21,585 nucleotides of DNA from Thioalkalivibrio sp. (lineage in GTDB: Bacteria > Pseudomonadota > Gammaproteobacteria > Ectothiorhodospirales > Ectothiorhodospiraceae): positions 1 through 21,585 of the forward strand of contig PWRV01000284.1 in the NCBI GenBank assembly GCA_003563455.1, read 5' to 3'. The notes below the pieces were generated by a model that was given only the letters and a program-made list of their open reading frames with translations, made no database searches and was not told the origin of the DNA. The translations under genes and the position numbers were made by a program. Positions 1 to 6,786 of this stretch are shown in pieces; the stretch's first letter is position 1; each line of letters opens with the position of its first letter.

Positions 1-355
1 TCGCCAGCAGCGGCGAGATCAGCACCAGGGGCAGCCCGGTGATCAGCCAGTGCGCGAAGATCTTGGTCAGGACCAGGAGGCCCATCGGCTCCGGGACCAG
101 AAGCAGCTGTTCGAGGGTGCCATCGCGGTAGTCGTCGGAGAACAGACGCTCGAGCGAGAGCATCACGGCCAGAAGCGCCGCCACCCACAGCACGCCGGGG
201 GCGAGACTGCGGAGGAATTCCGGGTCGGGCCCGATCCCCAGCGGGAACAGCGCGACCACGACCACGAAGAAGCCCACCACCGTCAGGGCATCCTGTGGCC
301 GGCGCAGAGCCAGCGTCAGGTCGCGGCGGAGCAGGGCGAGCAACGGACGGAACAT
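1..355 (-). CDS. ccmB: Heme exporter protein CcmB (partial, 3' end beyond window)
   Basis: CcmB is the integral-membrane subunit of the CcmABCD transporter, which delivers heme to CcmE in cytochrome c maturation (system I). The 118 visible codons start with an ATG at 353-355 and read MFRPLLALLRRDLTLALRRP, followed by a hydrophobic segment (GFFVVVVALFPLGIG), a second one (LWVAALLAVMLSL), the family-typical ERLFSDDYRDGTLEQLLL stretch and a third hydrophobic segment (LVLTKIFAHWLITGLPLVLI). The full protein is usually about 220 residues, so roughly half is missing at the window edge. It lies 4 nt downstream of the ccmA stop on the same strand, the usual ccmAB order and spacing, so the two are co-transcribed. 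The identification rests on both sequence and context. Confidence 0.95.
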   Translation of the reverse strand, partial: MFRPLLALLRRDLTLALRRPQDALTVVGFFVVVVALFPLGIGPDPEFLRSLAPGVLWVAALLAVMLSLERLFSDDYRDGTLEQLLLVPEPMGLLVLTKIFAHWLITGLPLVLISPLLA

Positions 356-359
356 CAAT

Positions 360-983
360 TCACCCGAGGTGCAGGTTGCGGCAGTCACCGTCGATGTCGA
401 CGGCCTGGTGGGTCGTGATGATGATCATGCCCTTGCGGGCCAGGTGCGCCTCGATTGCACTGCGCAGGACCTCGATCACCTGCACGTCGAGCGCCGCGTA
501 GGGCTCGTCGAGGATCAGCAGGGCCCGCGGCTGGAGCAGCAGCCTCGCGAGGGCTACGCGCCGCTTCTGGCCCTGCGAAAGGAAGCGCACCGGCAGGTCT
601 TCGTAACCCGCGAGGCCGAGGCTACCAAGCATCGCGAGCACGGCTTCGCGTTCCGGCCGGTCTCCGCCCAGTCCGCGGGCGATCAGGATGTTTTCCTCGG
701 CAGTCATGTCTTCCTTGAGCGCATTCTGGTGTCCCAGATAGCCGAGGCAGGAACCGGTGCCGCCGTCCACCGACCGGATGGGCTCTTCGCCCCAGTAGAC
801 CTCGCCGGCGGTGGGCCGGGAGAGCCCGCTCAGAATGCGCAGCAGGCTCGTCTTGCCGCAACCGTTGCGCCCGGACACCTGCAGCAGCTGCCCCGGCGAG
901 AGCTGGAATTCGAGATGTTCGAACAGAAGTCGCTCGCCGCGCTCGGCGGCCAGATCGACGGCCCGGAACCCCCTGTCCGCCAT
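360..983 (-). CDS. ccmA: Heme exporter ATP-binding protein CcmA
   Basis: This is the ABC-type ATPase subunit of the CcmAB(CD) heme-handling complex, which acts on the cytoplasmic face of the membrane. The 207-residue product has Walker A GRNGCGKT (residues 38-45), the ABC signature LSQGQ (135-139) and Walker B LLILDE (155-160), with a late switch histidine (TTHQ). I chose the ATG at 981-983 because the product then begins with the family-typical first strand (MADRGFRAVDLAAERGERLL) and has the usual length of about 205 residues. The frame stays open upstream to 1079, and a GTG nine codons earlier is an alternative. The ribosome-binding site in front of the chosen ATG is weak. The stop lies 4 nt before ccmB. 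The adjacent multiheme cytochrome gene is an obvious client of this machinery. Confidence 0.95.
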   Translation of the reverse strand: MADRGFRAVDLAAERGERLLFEHLEFQLSPGQLLQVSGRNGCGKTSLLRILSGLSRPTAGEVYWGEEPIRSVDGGTGSCLGYLGHQNALKEDMTAEENILIARGLGGDRPEREAVLAMLGSLGLAGYEDLPVRFLSQGQKRRVALARLLLQPRALLILDEPYAALDVQVIEVLRSAIEAHLARKGMIIITTHQAVDIDGDCRNLHLG

Positions 984-1049
984 TCCCGATAATTCTGCGT
1001 TCACGTTCTCTTTCGACTCCGGGTGGTTCGTCGCGTTTGGCGCCGGCAT

Positions 1050-1078
1050 TGTGCACCATCGCGGTCCCTCGGTGCACA
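1050..1078. promoter_or_regulatory. 8-bp inverted repeat in the ccmA upstream region (candidate operator)
   Basis: TGTGCACC (1050-1057) and GGTGCACA (1071-1078) form a perfect inverted repeat with a 13-bp spacer, so the half-site centres are 21 bp (two helical turns) apart. It lies about 67-95 bp upstream of the ccmA ATG. On the minus strand one arm overlaps CACAAT, a possible -10 hexamer (plus-strand positions 1048-1053), and the other arm sits about where a -35 would be. This is the geometry expected for a dimeric regulator, but no regulator is identified. The 263-bp gap from 984 to 1246 holds no convincing gene. Confidence 0.35.
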
Positions 1079-1181
1079 CGCTGTCGCGTGGCGTTCCGGA
1101 CTCCGGTCCCGGGAGAAGGCAACCGGAATCCCCATGAAAAGGACCGTCATTGCTCGTGTTGGTTCGCTTCAGGGAGGGTAC

Positions 1182-1213
1182 AAAAAACGGGGGACCGCAT
1201 GCGGTCCCCCGTT
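1182..1213 (-). terminator. Rho-independent terminator of the hexaheme cytochrome gene
   Basis: A perfect 28-nt palindrome spans 1186-1213: a GC-rich stem of CGGGGGACCGC paired with GCGGTCCCCCG around a central AT, with A:T pairs at its base. On the minus strand it is followed by a run of T (plus-strand A run 1182-1187). It begins 33 nt past the cytochrome stop codon. It should separate cytochrome transcription from the downstream ccmAB genes. On the plus strand the trailing T run is short, so activity there is doubtful. Confidence 0.85.
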
Positions 1214-1218
1214 GGTAT

Positions 1219-1236
1219 CTATCCCCGAAGGGATAG
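1219..1236. other. Small perfect hairpin between the cytochrome stop and its terminator
   Basis: CTATCCC (1219-1225), CGAA, GGGATAG (1230-1236) forms a 7-bp stem with a 4-nt loop. It sits between the cytochrome stop codon (1247-1249) and the terminator palindrome. It could act as an mRNA 3'-end stabilising hairpin or a terminator accessory. It has no T tract of its own. Confidence 0.5.
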
Positions 1237-1246
1237 GGTTCTCCTG

Positions 1247-2752
1247 CTAGAGACGGGCCTCGTAGAAAGCGACGCGGCGCGGCTGCAGCAGTTCCTCGTC
1301 GTCGGTGAGCTCCATGATGTGCGGCTTCATCGCCTCGAACACGAGGTTGTAGAGCATCTCCGCACGGACCACGGCCGGCTGCACCGGGATCTCGTAGCTC
1401 AGTACGCGACGCTCGTGCGGCAGCAGCCGGGTGTCGGTACCCACGCCCGTCGCGACCGGTGGCATTGCGGGTTTGCCTTCGTCATCCGCGAGCTGATAGA
1501 AGAGGAAGGACTTCGGATCCTCCTCCTGCGCGTGGGTTTCGAAGTTCCGCCAAAGCACGTTGCCGTGTGCATCGAGCGCGGTCACCTGCACCTGGATGTT
1601 CCGGAACGGCGCGCCCGTGGGCATCCGGTGGGGCAGCTGGTTCTGCATCACCACGTTTGCCGTCACGCCGTCGCCATTCGGCTCAACCTCGACGTGCATC
1701 TGAACCGCGCGGCTCAGCATTGCCGGGTCGTGGCCGCCGCCCATGCTGTGATTCGCGATACCGTCGGCAATCGGCATGTGGCAGGACTGGCAGGTCACGT
1801 TCGAGCCGCTGCTCCGGATTTCGTCGCCGGTGTCGCAAAGCGGCACGCCCTGCGGGTTCGGCCGCGTGTCGTGGCAGCCCAGGCACATCTCCGAACTGCG
1901 CAGCATCCGCGGGTTGCCCGCCAGCGGCAACGCGGCCGGGACCTCGACGCCGAAGGTATCGAGTTCGCCCGTCGGTAAGTGCGGGTTGCCATTCTGCTGA
2001 TCACGGGTCTTGTCAAACGGGAACCCGGTCGCTCCCTGCAGCGTGTCGGGGGACGTTTCGTAGGCGAGGATGCCCAGCCTCAGACCGCCCTCTGCGCGGC
2101 GCACGCCCTTGAACCCGGAGATCTGGTGGCATGCGACGCAGTTCACGCCCTCGGCATAGGCGTCCTTCGCGTCCAGCTTGGTCACCTGGTCCTTGGCGGC
2201 GTTCGGCGCGTGGCAGTTCAGGCACACCGGAAAGCGCTGGGACCGGTTGTGCAACTGGTCCGCAGCACGGGGGTCGCCGACCTCCCGGCGGTACATCAGT
2301 TCATGAATCGGATCGCGCAACGCGGTGCTCTTCGCGTGCATCGAGCCCGACCACTGCCGGTAGATGTCCTCGTGACAGCTCTGGCAGACGCTGGCGGAGA
2401 CGTGATGGAGGGGGCCGTCGATCTTGAACTCGTGTGCCACCGGTTCGAACTGGGCGTAGAACGCGGCCATGTCGTGGAACTGCTCGTCGGTCAGGCCGGA
2501 ACTCAGCGCGCCCATGGTCGCGCTCTCGCGATCACCGGCACGGAAGGCCTGCATGGTCCTGACGAAGTACTCCTCTGACATGCCGGCCAGGGGCGGATTC
2601 GGCCCCATGCCCTCTCCGGTGGCCCCGTGGCAGGCGGCACAGTAGGTGTTTGCGAGTTGTTCGCCCTGGGCGACATCGCCCGCGAAGGCCTGGGATCCCA
2701 GGCCCCACGTCAACACCAGGCCGGCGGCAAATGCAAGCGCGCCGATTCTCAT
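1247..2752 (-). CDS. Secreted hexaheme c-type cytochrome (class I domain plus cytochrome c554-like domain)
   Basis: This 501-residue periplasmic electron-transfer protein has an N-terminal signal peptide (residues 1-24, cleavage after AFA). Six CXXCH heme sites are visible: CAACH (38-42), CQSCH (123-127), CLNCH (177-181), CVACH (205-209), CLGCH (290-294) and CQSCH (321-325). The first belongs to a small class I cytochrome c-like domain (about 25-105). The next five form a multiheme core resembling the cytochrome c554/c-prime group. The last 150 residues carry no CXXCH; a PHRMPTG segment (374-380) may supply a distal ligand, and the rest looks like a beta-rich domain. The ATG at 2750-2752 follows a strong AAAGGAGG site. 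The gene is monocistronic, with a terminator downstream. Its redox partner and substrate cannot be read from sequence; a sulfur- or nitrogen-compound role is only a guess. Confidence 0.9.
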   Translation of the reverse strand: MRIGALAFAAGLVLTWGLGSQAFAGDVAQGEQLANTYCAACHGATGEGMGPNPPLAGMSEEYFVRTMQAFRAGDRESATMGALSSGLTDEQFHDMAAFYAQFEPVAHEFKIDGPLHHVSASVCQSCHEDIYRQWSGSMHAKSTALRDPIHELMYRREVGDPRAADQLHNRSQRFPVCLNCHAPNAAKDQVTKLDAKDAYAEGVNCVACHQISGFKGVRRAEGGLRLGILAYETSPDTLQGATGFPFDKTRDQQNGNPHLPTGELDTFGVEVPAALPLAGNPRMLRSSEMCLGCHDTRPNPQGVPLCDTGDEIRSSGSNVTCQSCHMPIADGIANHSMGGGHDPAMLSRAVQMHVEVEPNGDGVTANVVMQNQLPHRMPTGAPFRNIQVQVTALDAHGNVLWRNFETHAQEEDPKSFLFYQLADDEGKPAMPPVATGVGTDTRLLPHERRVLSYEIPVQPAVVRAEMLYNLVFEAMKPHIMELTDDEELLQPRRVAFYEARL

Positions 2753-2909
2753 AAAACCCTCCTTTGACTGTCTAATGTCAGTTTATTTGTTTGTACCTGA
2801 CCGGCTCGTAATCTGCGCCTGGCAGATGCCGGTTTCATTCATGCCGCCCAACACGCAAGAGATCTGGCCGGGAAATCGCTCCCTGCCGGTCTGCCCGCGA
2901 GCCTCGCCC

Positions 2910-2984
2910 GGCCCTGGATACACCCTCCACGGCGGAGCCAACCTACTCCGCCGGGGGTACCCCCGTTATGGTGTATCCAAGGCC
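2910..2984. repeat. Nested inverted-repeat element (three-stem fold)
   Basis: The outer arms GGATACACC (2916-2924) and GGTGTATCC (2970-2978) are perfect inverted repeats. They are extended by flanking GGCC blocks (2910-2913 and 2981-2984) across a 2x2 mismatch. Inside are a hairpin GGCGGAG (2931-2937) with CTCCGCC (2946-2952) around an 8-nt loop, and directly after it the palindrome GGGGGTACCCCC (2953-2964). Read as RNA, this is a closed three-way junction with about 24 bp of pairing. It lies about 160 nt upstream of the cytochrome ATG and about 200 nt upstream of the plus-strand gene. It could be a regulatory leader RNA, a composite operator or a small palindromic repeat. I do not recognise it as a known riboswitch class. 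Confidence 0.6.
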
Positions 2985-3100
2985 TACTTATAGACGGAAT
3001 TCCGGCCGTTGTCGCTGTCCAGGGCGCTGGTGCCGCGAAAACCGTGATCCAGCGCACAAAGCGGGGCGTTTGCGGTCCTCCGGGCGCGGCCGCAGCTGGA

Positions 3101-3129
3101 TTGCAATTGTCTCGGCGGATGCGTAGAAC
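3101..3129 (+). promoter_or_regulatory. Sigma-70-like promoter for the thioredoxin-fold gene
   Basis: TTGCAA (3101-3106) and TAGAAC (3124-3129) are separated by exactly 17 bp. Each matches four of six consensus bases. Transcription would start near 3136, giving a leader of about 46 nt before the ATG at 3182. This is pattern matching only. Confidence 0.4.
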
Positions 3130-3181
3130 ACGCGTGGGTCCGCCGCGGGGGGGGCAATCAGAGCGATCGCGAGGGTCAGTC

Positions 3182-3607
3182 ATGCAGGAAAAAACGAAGC
3201 GTCCGTCGGCTGTGCCGGGATGGGCAAAGATTGTGATCACGCTGGTGGTGATCGTGGGTGCGGCGGCACTGATTCTCACCCAGCTGCCGCGAGGGGCATT
3301 TCCTACCGACCTGTCCCGGATTGGCCAGGGAACGCCGGCGATCGTGGTCGCCAGGGATATCTCTTTCGTTGCCGGTTACGAGGTGATGGATCTTCTGGGC
3401 CAGATGCGTCCCGAATATGCCGAACGGGTGGAGTTTCTCGCGGTGAACCTCGGCAACCCCGAGGGTCGGCAATTTGCGCAGCGGCACGGGATGCGCGATG
3501 GATCGGTGGTGCTGTTCTCCGGCGACGGGACCCGCGTGGGCGCGGTCCACACTCCCCGTACCGAGCGGGAGGTGCGCGAACTGCTTCAGGCCGCGAACAT
3601 TCGCTGA
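3182..3607 (+). CDS. Membrane-anchored thioredoxin-fold protein lacking all cysteines
   Basis: The 141-residue product has a short basic N-terminus, one transmembrane anchor (about residues 15-33) and a C-terminal domain facing the periplasm. That domain has the strand/helix rhythm of thioredoxins: TPAIVVARDISF, a helix GYEVMDLLGQM, then RVEFLAVNLG, SVVLFSGDGTRVG and a final helix. There is no cysteine anywhere, so the CXXC site is absent, and the usual cis-proline position (before VVLF) reads DGS. It therefore cannot be a disulfide oxidoreductase. A structural, binding or chaperone role is inferred. The ATG at 3182 follows GCGAGGG; the open frame continues upstream to 3044 but without a better start. 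The gene is divergent from the hexaheme cytochrome, which may hint at a shared role. The fold assignment is moderate. Confidence 0.75.
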   Translation: MQEKTKRPSAVPGWAKIVITLVVIVGAAALILTQLPRGAFPTDLSRIGQGTPAIVVARDISFVAGYEVMDLLGQMRPEYAERVEFLAVNLGNPEGRQFAQRHGMRDGSVVLFSGDGTRVGAVHTPRTEREVRELLQAANIR

Positions 3608-3688
3608 CGAGCGATCGGGTCGTTCCTGACAGCACACTAGGGCTGCCCCCGTAATCGGTGCGGTCTGCGGCCCGATACGCGCTTCGGT

Positions 3689-3697
3689 TGCTATACT
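3689..3697 (+). promoter_or_regulatory. Extended -10 promoter candidate for the D-2-hydroxyacid dehydrogenase gene
   Basis: TGCTATACT at 3689-3697 combines the extended TGN motif with a TATACT hexamer (five of six consensus bases). No convincing -35 lies 16-18 bp upstream, which is typical of extended -10 promoters. The start point would be near 3704, giving a leader of about 110 nt. Confidence 0.4.
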
Positions 3698-3815
3698 CCG
3701 GACAGTTTCCGGGAGGGTGATCACCGGCAACCCGCCCCGGCTGCAGCGGCGCGGCGCAAGCCGCCTCACGGCCGCCTGCCACTTCCAGGCCGGCCCGGCT
3801 GCAGGACATTTTCTC

Positions 3816-6659
3816 ATGGCGCATCCCGACGACTTCCAGGGCTTTCTCCGGGCCCTGAAGGGCTTCATCCCCGATTCCCGCCTGATCTCCGACCCGCTTC
3901 GCACCCTGACCTACGGCACGGATGCGAGCCTCTATCGCCTGGTTCCGAAGCTCGTGGTTCGGGTCGACAGCGAAGAGGAGGTGAGGCGCGTTCTGCCACT
4001 GGCGCAGCGTCACCGGGTGCCGGTGACTTTTCGCGCGGCCGGTACAAGCCTGTCGGGACAGGCGGTGACCGATTCCGTCCTGCTGCTGGTCGGCGACCAG
4101 TGGCGGCGCTGGCGCATTGCGGACGATGCATCGAAAATCAGTCTGCAGCCGGCCGTGGTCGGGGGGCACGCGAACCGGCTTCTGGCGCCGCACGGCCGCA
4201 AGATCGGCCCCGATCCCGCGTCGCTGAACGCCTGTCACATCGGTGGCATCGCCGCGAACAACGCCAGCGGCATGTGCTGCGGCACTGCGCAGAACAGCTA
4301 CCGGACGCTCGAGAGCATGCGTGTGATCCTGCCGGACGGGACGCTGCTCGATACCGGGGACCCGGCGAGTCGCGAGGCCTTCGCCCGGACGCACGGAGAA
4401 CTGGTGGAAGCGCTGCGCGCGCTGGGTCAGCGTACCCGGAACGACCCCGCCCTCGCGGAGCGGATCCGGGAGAAATTCCGGATCAAGAACACCTGCGGGT
4501 ACAGCCTCAACGCGCTGGTGGACTTCGAGGACCCGATCGACATCCTGCAGCATCTGATGATCGGCTCGGAGGGTACGCTCGGCTTCATCGCCGAGATCAC
4601 CTATCGCACGGTGGAAGATCCCAAGCACAAGGCCACCGCTCTGATCCTGTTTCCGGATATCGCGGCCGCCTGCCGCGCGATCGGGATCATCAAGCCGCTG
4701 CCGGTCGCCGCGGCCGAACTGATGGACCGCGCATCCCTGCAGTCGGTGGAGGACAAGCCCGGGGTGCCGCCGGTGCTGAAGGAGCTGGGTCCCGAGGCGG
4801 CGGCCCTGCTGGTCGAGACGCGTGCGGGCGATCATGCGGTGCTTGCCGAGCAGGTCGAGATCATCCGCGCCGCGCTGGACGACGTCGAGACGCTGGAGCC
4901 GATCCACTTCACCATGGACCGTGGCGAGTGTGACCGCCTGTGGGCGATTCGTTCGGGTCTGTTTCCATCGGTTGGCTCGATGCGCCGTAATGGCACCACC
5001 GTGATCATCGAGGACGTGGCGGTGGCGGTGCCCCGGCTTGCCGCCCTGACGCTGGACCTGCAGGATCTTTTCCGGCGGCACGGTTACGAGGGCTCGATCA
5101 TCTTCGGGCACGCGCTGGAGGGCAACCTGCACTTCGTGCTCACCCCCGATCTCGGACACCCGGAGACGGTGGAACGCTACCGGGCGTTCATGGACGAGCT
5201 CAGCCGCGTGGTGGTGGAGCGCCACGACGGCTCGCTGAAGGCGGAACACGGCACCGGGCGCAACATGGCCCCCTTCGTGGAACTGGAGTGGGGTGAGCAG
5301 GCCTACGGGTTGATGCGCGAGATCAAGCGCCTGTTCGACCCGGACAATCTGATGAACCCCGGCGTGGTCCTGAACGACGATCCCGACGTTCACACGCGCA
5401 ACCTCAAGCCGATGCCGGCGGTGGACGCGCTGGTGGACAAGTGCATCGAATGCGGCTTCTGCGAGCCGACCTGCCCCTCGCGCTCGCTGACCCTCACGCC
5501 GCGTCAGCGCATCGTCGCGTTGCGTGAGATGGAGCGGCTGGAACAGCTGGGGCAGGAGCCCCGTCGCCTGAAGCAGATGCGCAAGCTCTACCGCTATCAG
5601 GGTCTCGATACCTGCGCGGTCGACAGCCTGTGCGCGCTGTCCTGCCCGGTCGGAATCGATACCGGGAAGATGGTGAAGCAGATGCGCGGGCGCGGCTGGG
5701 GACCGGTGGCGCACAGGGTGTCCGGCTGGGTCGCGCGGAATTTCGGGCCGATCACCGGGGTTACCCGGGTGTCGCTGGGTTCCGCGCACCTGATGCATGT
5801 GATGCTGGGCACCCGCGTGATGTCCGGGCTGACCGGTGGCGTGCGGCGCCTCTCCGGCGGCCGGATCCCGCTCTGGAACCCCTTCATGCCGAAGGCCGCG
5901 AGCCGGGGCACCCCACCTGCGCCCGCGGGGCCCTGGGCGCCCCGGGTGGTCTACTTCCCAAGCTGCGCGAGCCGCACCATGGGGCCGGCTCGCGGCGACC
6001 CGGAGGAGGAATCCCTGACCGTGAAGACCGAGGCCCTGCTGCGCAAGGCGGGTTACGAGGTCGTGTATCCGGACGACGGCGCGGCGCTCTGCTGTGGCCA
6101 GCCCTTCGAGAGCAAGGGTTTCCACGACGACGCCGCGGCCAAGCTGAGCCAGCTCGAGGCCTCGCTGCTGCGTGCGAGCCGTGACGGCCAGGATCCGGTG
6201 ATTTTCGACACCAGTCCCTGCGCGTTCCGGGCACGACGCGACCTGAAGGCCTCCGGGCTGGCGGTCTACGACGTCGCCGACTTCCTGCACGAGTTCGTAC
6301 TGGACCGGTTGCGGATCTCGAAGGTGGATGAGACCGTCGCGCTGCATCCCACCTGCAGCACGACCAAGATGGGTCTGCAGCCGAAGCTGAAGGCGATCGC
6401 CGAAGCGTGTGCCGAGCGGGTCGTCGTGCCGGCACAGGTGCATTGCTGCGGCTGGTCGGGCGATCGAGGCTTCACCTATCCCGAACTGAACGCGAGCGCG
6501 CTGAAGGATCTGCGCGACGCGCTGCCGGAGGATTGCCAGTCGGGCTATTCCACCAGCCGTACCTGCGAGATCGGGCTGTCGCTGCACAGCGGGCGCCATT
6601 ACCGCTCCATCGTCTACCTGCTCGACCGCTGCTCGGAGGCCCGCAGCACCGATCGCTGA
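3816..6659 (+). CDS. FAD/Fe-S D-2-hydroxyacid dehydrogenase, probably respiratory D-lactate dehydrogenase (Dld-II type)
   Basis: The 947-residue flavo-iron-sulfur enzyme would oxidise D-lactate (or a related D-2-hydroxyacid such as D-2-hydroxyglutarate or glycolate) and pass electrons to the quinone pool. The N-terminal FAD_binding_4 domain shows FRAAGTSLSGQA (72-83), GPDPASLNACHIGG (131-144) and GSEGTLGF (250-257). The FAD-oxidase C-terminal domain carries GHALEGNLHF (431-440). A two-cluster ferredoxin domain follows: CIECGFCEPTCP (543-554), then C600, C606 and C610. The C-terminal part has heterodisulfide-reductase-like motifs (FPSC, CCGQPFES, PTCSTTKMG, CCGWSGDRGF). This fused layout and length match the Shewanella Dld-II group. 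I chose the ATG at 3816 because AGGA lies 9 nt upstream; an in-frame ATG at 3717 would add 33 unrelated residues. No lactate permease is adjacent, so the substrate stays open. Confidence 0.9.
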   Translation: MAHPDDFQGFLRALKGFIPDSRLISDPLRTLTYGTDASLYRLVPKLVVRVDSEEEVRRVLPLAQRHRVPVTFRAAGTSLSGQAVTDSVLLLVGDQWRRWRIADDASKISLQPAVVGGHANRLLAPHGRKIGPDPASLNACHIGGIAANNASGMCCGTAQNSYRTLESMRVILPDGTLLDTGDPASREAFARTHGELVEALRALGQRTRNDPALAERIREKFRIKNTCGYSLNALVDFEDPIDILQHLMIGSEGTLGFIAEITYRTVEDPKHKATALILFPDIAAACRAIGIIKPLPVAAAELMDRASLQSVEDKPGVPPVLKELGPEAAALLVETRAGDHAVLAEQVEIIRAALDDVETLEPIHFTMDRGECDRLWAIRSGLFPSVGSMRRNGTTVIIEDVAVAVPRLAALTLDLQDLFRRHGYEGSIIFGHALEGNLHFVLTPDLGHPETVERYRAFMDELSRVVVERHDGSLKAEHGTGRNMAPFVELEWGEQAYGLMREIKRLFDPDNLMNPGVVLNDDPDVHTRNLKPMPAVDALVDKCIECGFCEPTCPSRSLTLTPRQRIVALREMERLEQLGQEPRRLKQMRKLYRYQGLDTCAVDSLCALSCPVGIDTGKMVKQMRGRGWGPVAHRVSGWVARNFGPITGVTRVSLGSAHLMHVMLGTRVMSGLTGGVRRLSGGRIPLWNPFMPKAASRGTPPAPAGPWAPRVVYFPSCASRTMGPARGDPEEESLTVKTEALLRKAGYEVVYPDDGAALCCGQPFESKGFHDDAAAKLSQLEASLLRASRDGQDPVIFDTSPCAFRARRDLKASGLAVYDVADFLHEFVLDRLRISKVDETVALHPTCSTTKMGLQPKLKAIAEACAERVVVPAQVHCCGWSGDRGFTYPELNASALKDLRDALPEDCQSGYSTSRTCEIGLSLHSGRHYRSIVYLLDRCSEARSTDR

Positions 6660-6678
6660 ACTCAAGCGCTCACGAGGG

Positions 6679-6767
6679 GGCGAGCCTTCTCGCCGATCGT
6701 CTCGCTGGAGCGACCGCCGGTCGGAATAGCCGTTCGGGCGCCGGATCGCGGCTGGCATTCGCTCCAG
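6679..6767. terminator. Inverted repeats between convergent genes (candidate bidirectional terminator)
   Basis: A hairpin GGCGAG-CCTT-CTCGCC lies at 6679-6694, just past the dehydrogenase stop. A larger perfect 9-bp inverted repeat follows, CTGGAGCGA (6705-6713) with TCGCTCCAG (6759-6767), enclosing further GC-rich self-complementary sequence. The 127-bp gap separates convergent genes. No T run follows either stem, so classical intrinsic termination is uncertain. Confidence 0.4.
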
Positions 6768-6786
6768 TGGTGCTGGGGCGATGCTG

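Larger units (their letters stand above)
2753..3181. other. Divergent intergenic region (429 bp) without a gene
   Basis: This region lies between the divergent starts of the hexaheme cytochrome (minus) and the cysteine-free thioredoxin-fold protein (plus). It holds the Shine-Dalgarno site of the cytochrome (2758-2765 area), a weak dyad TTGAC-N8-GTCAG (2764-2781) in the cytochrome leader, a strongly folded nested inverted-repeat element (2910-2984) and a sigma-70-like promoter for the plus-strand gene (3101-3129). Open frames crossing it have no ribosome-binding site or recognisable protein character. Confidence 0.7.

Noticed and set aside
1134..1250. Small plus-strand frame beginning MKRTVIARV near the cytochrome terminator
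   Set aside because: It runs through the perfect terminator palindrome, has no good ribosome site and ends inside the cytochrome stop region.
2764..2781. TTGAC-N8-GTCAG dyad as an FNR/CRP-type operator of the cytochrome gene
   Set aside because: The half-site spacing does not fit FNR (TTGAT-N4-ATCAA) or CRP (TGTGA-N6-TCACA), and it lies next to the ribosome-binding site.
3303..6758. 1151-codon open frame on the minus strand opposite the D-2-hydroxyacid dehydrogenase
   Set aside because: It is a GC-rich antisense shadow, rich in R, H, Q and G and without domain motifs, while the plus-strand frame has clear FAD and Fe-S motifs throughout.
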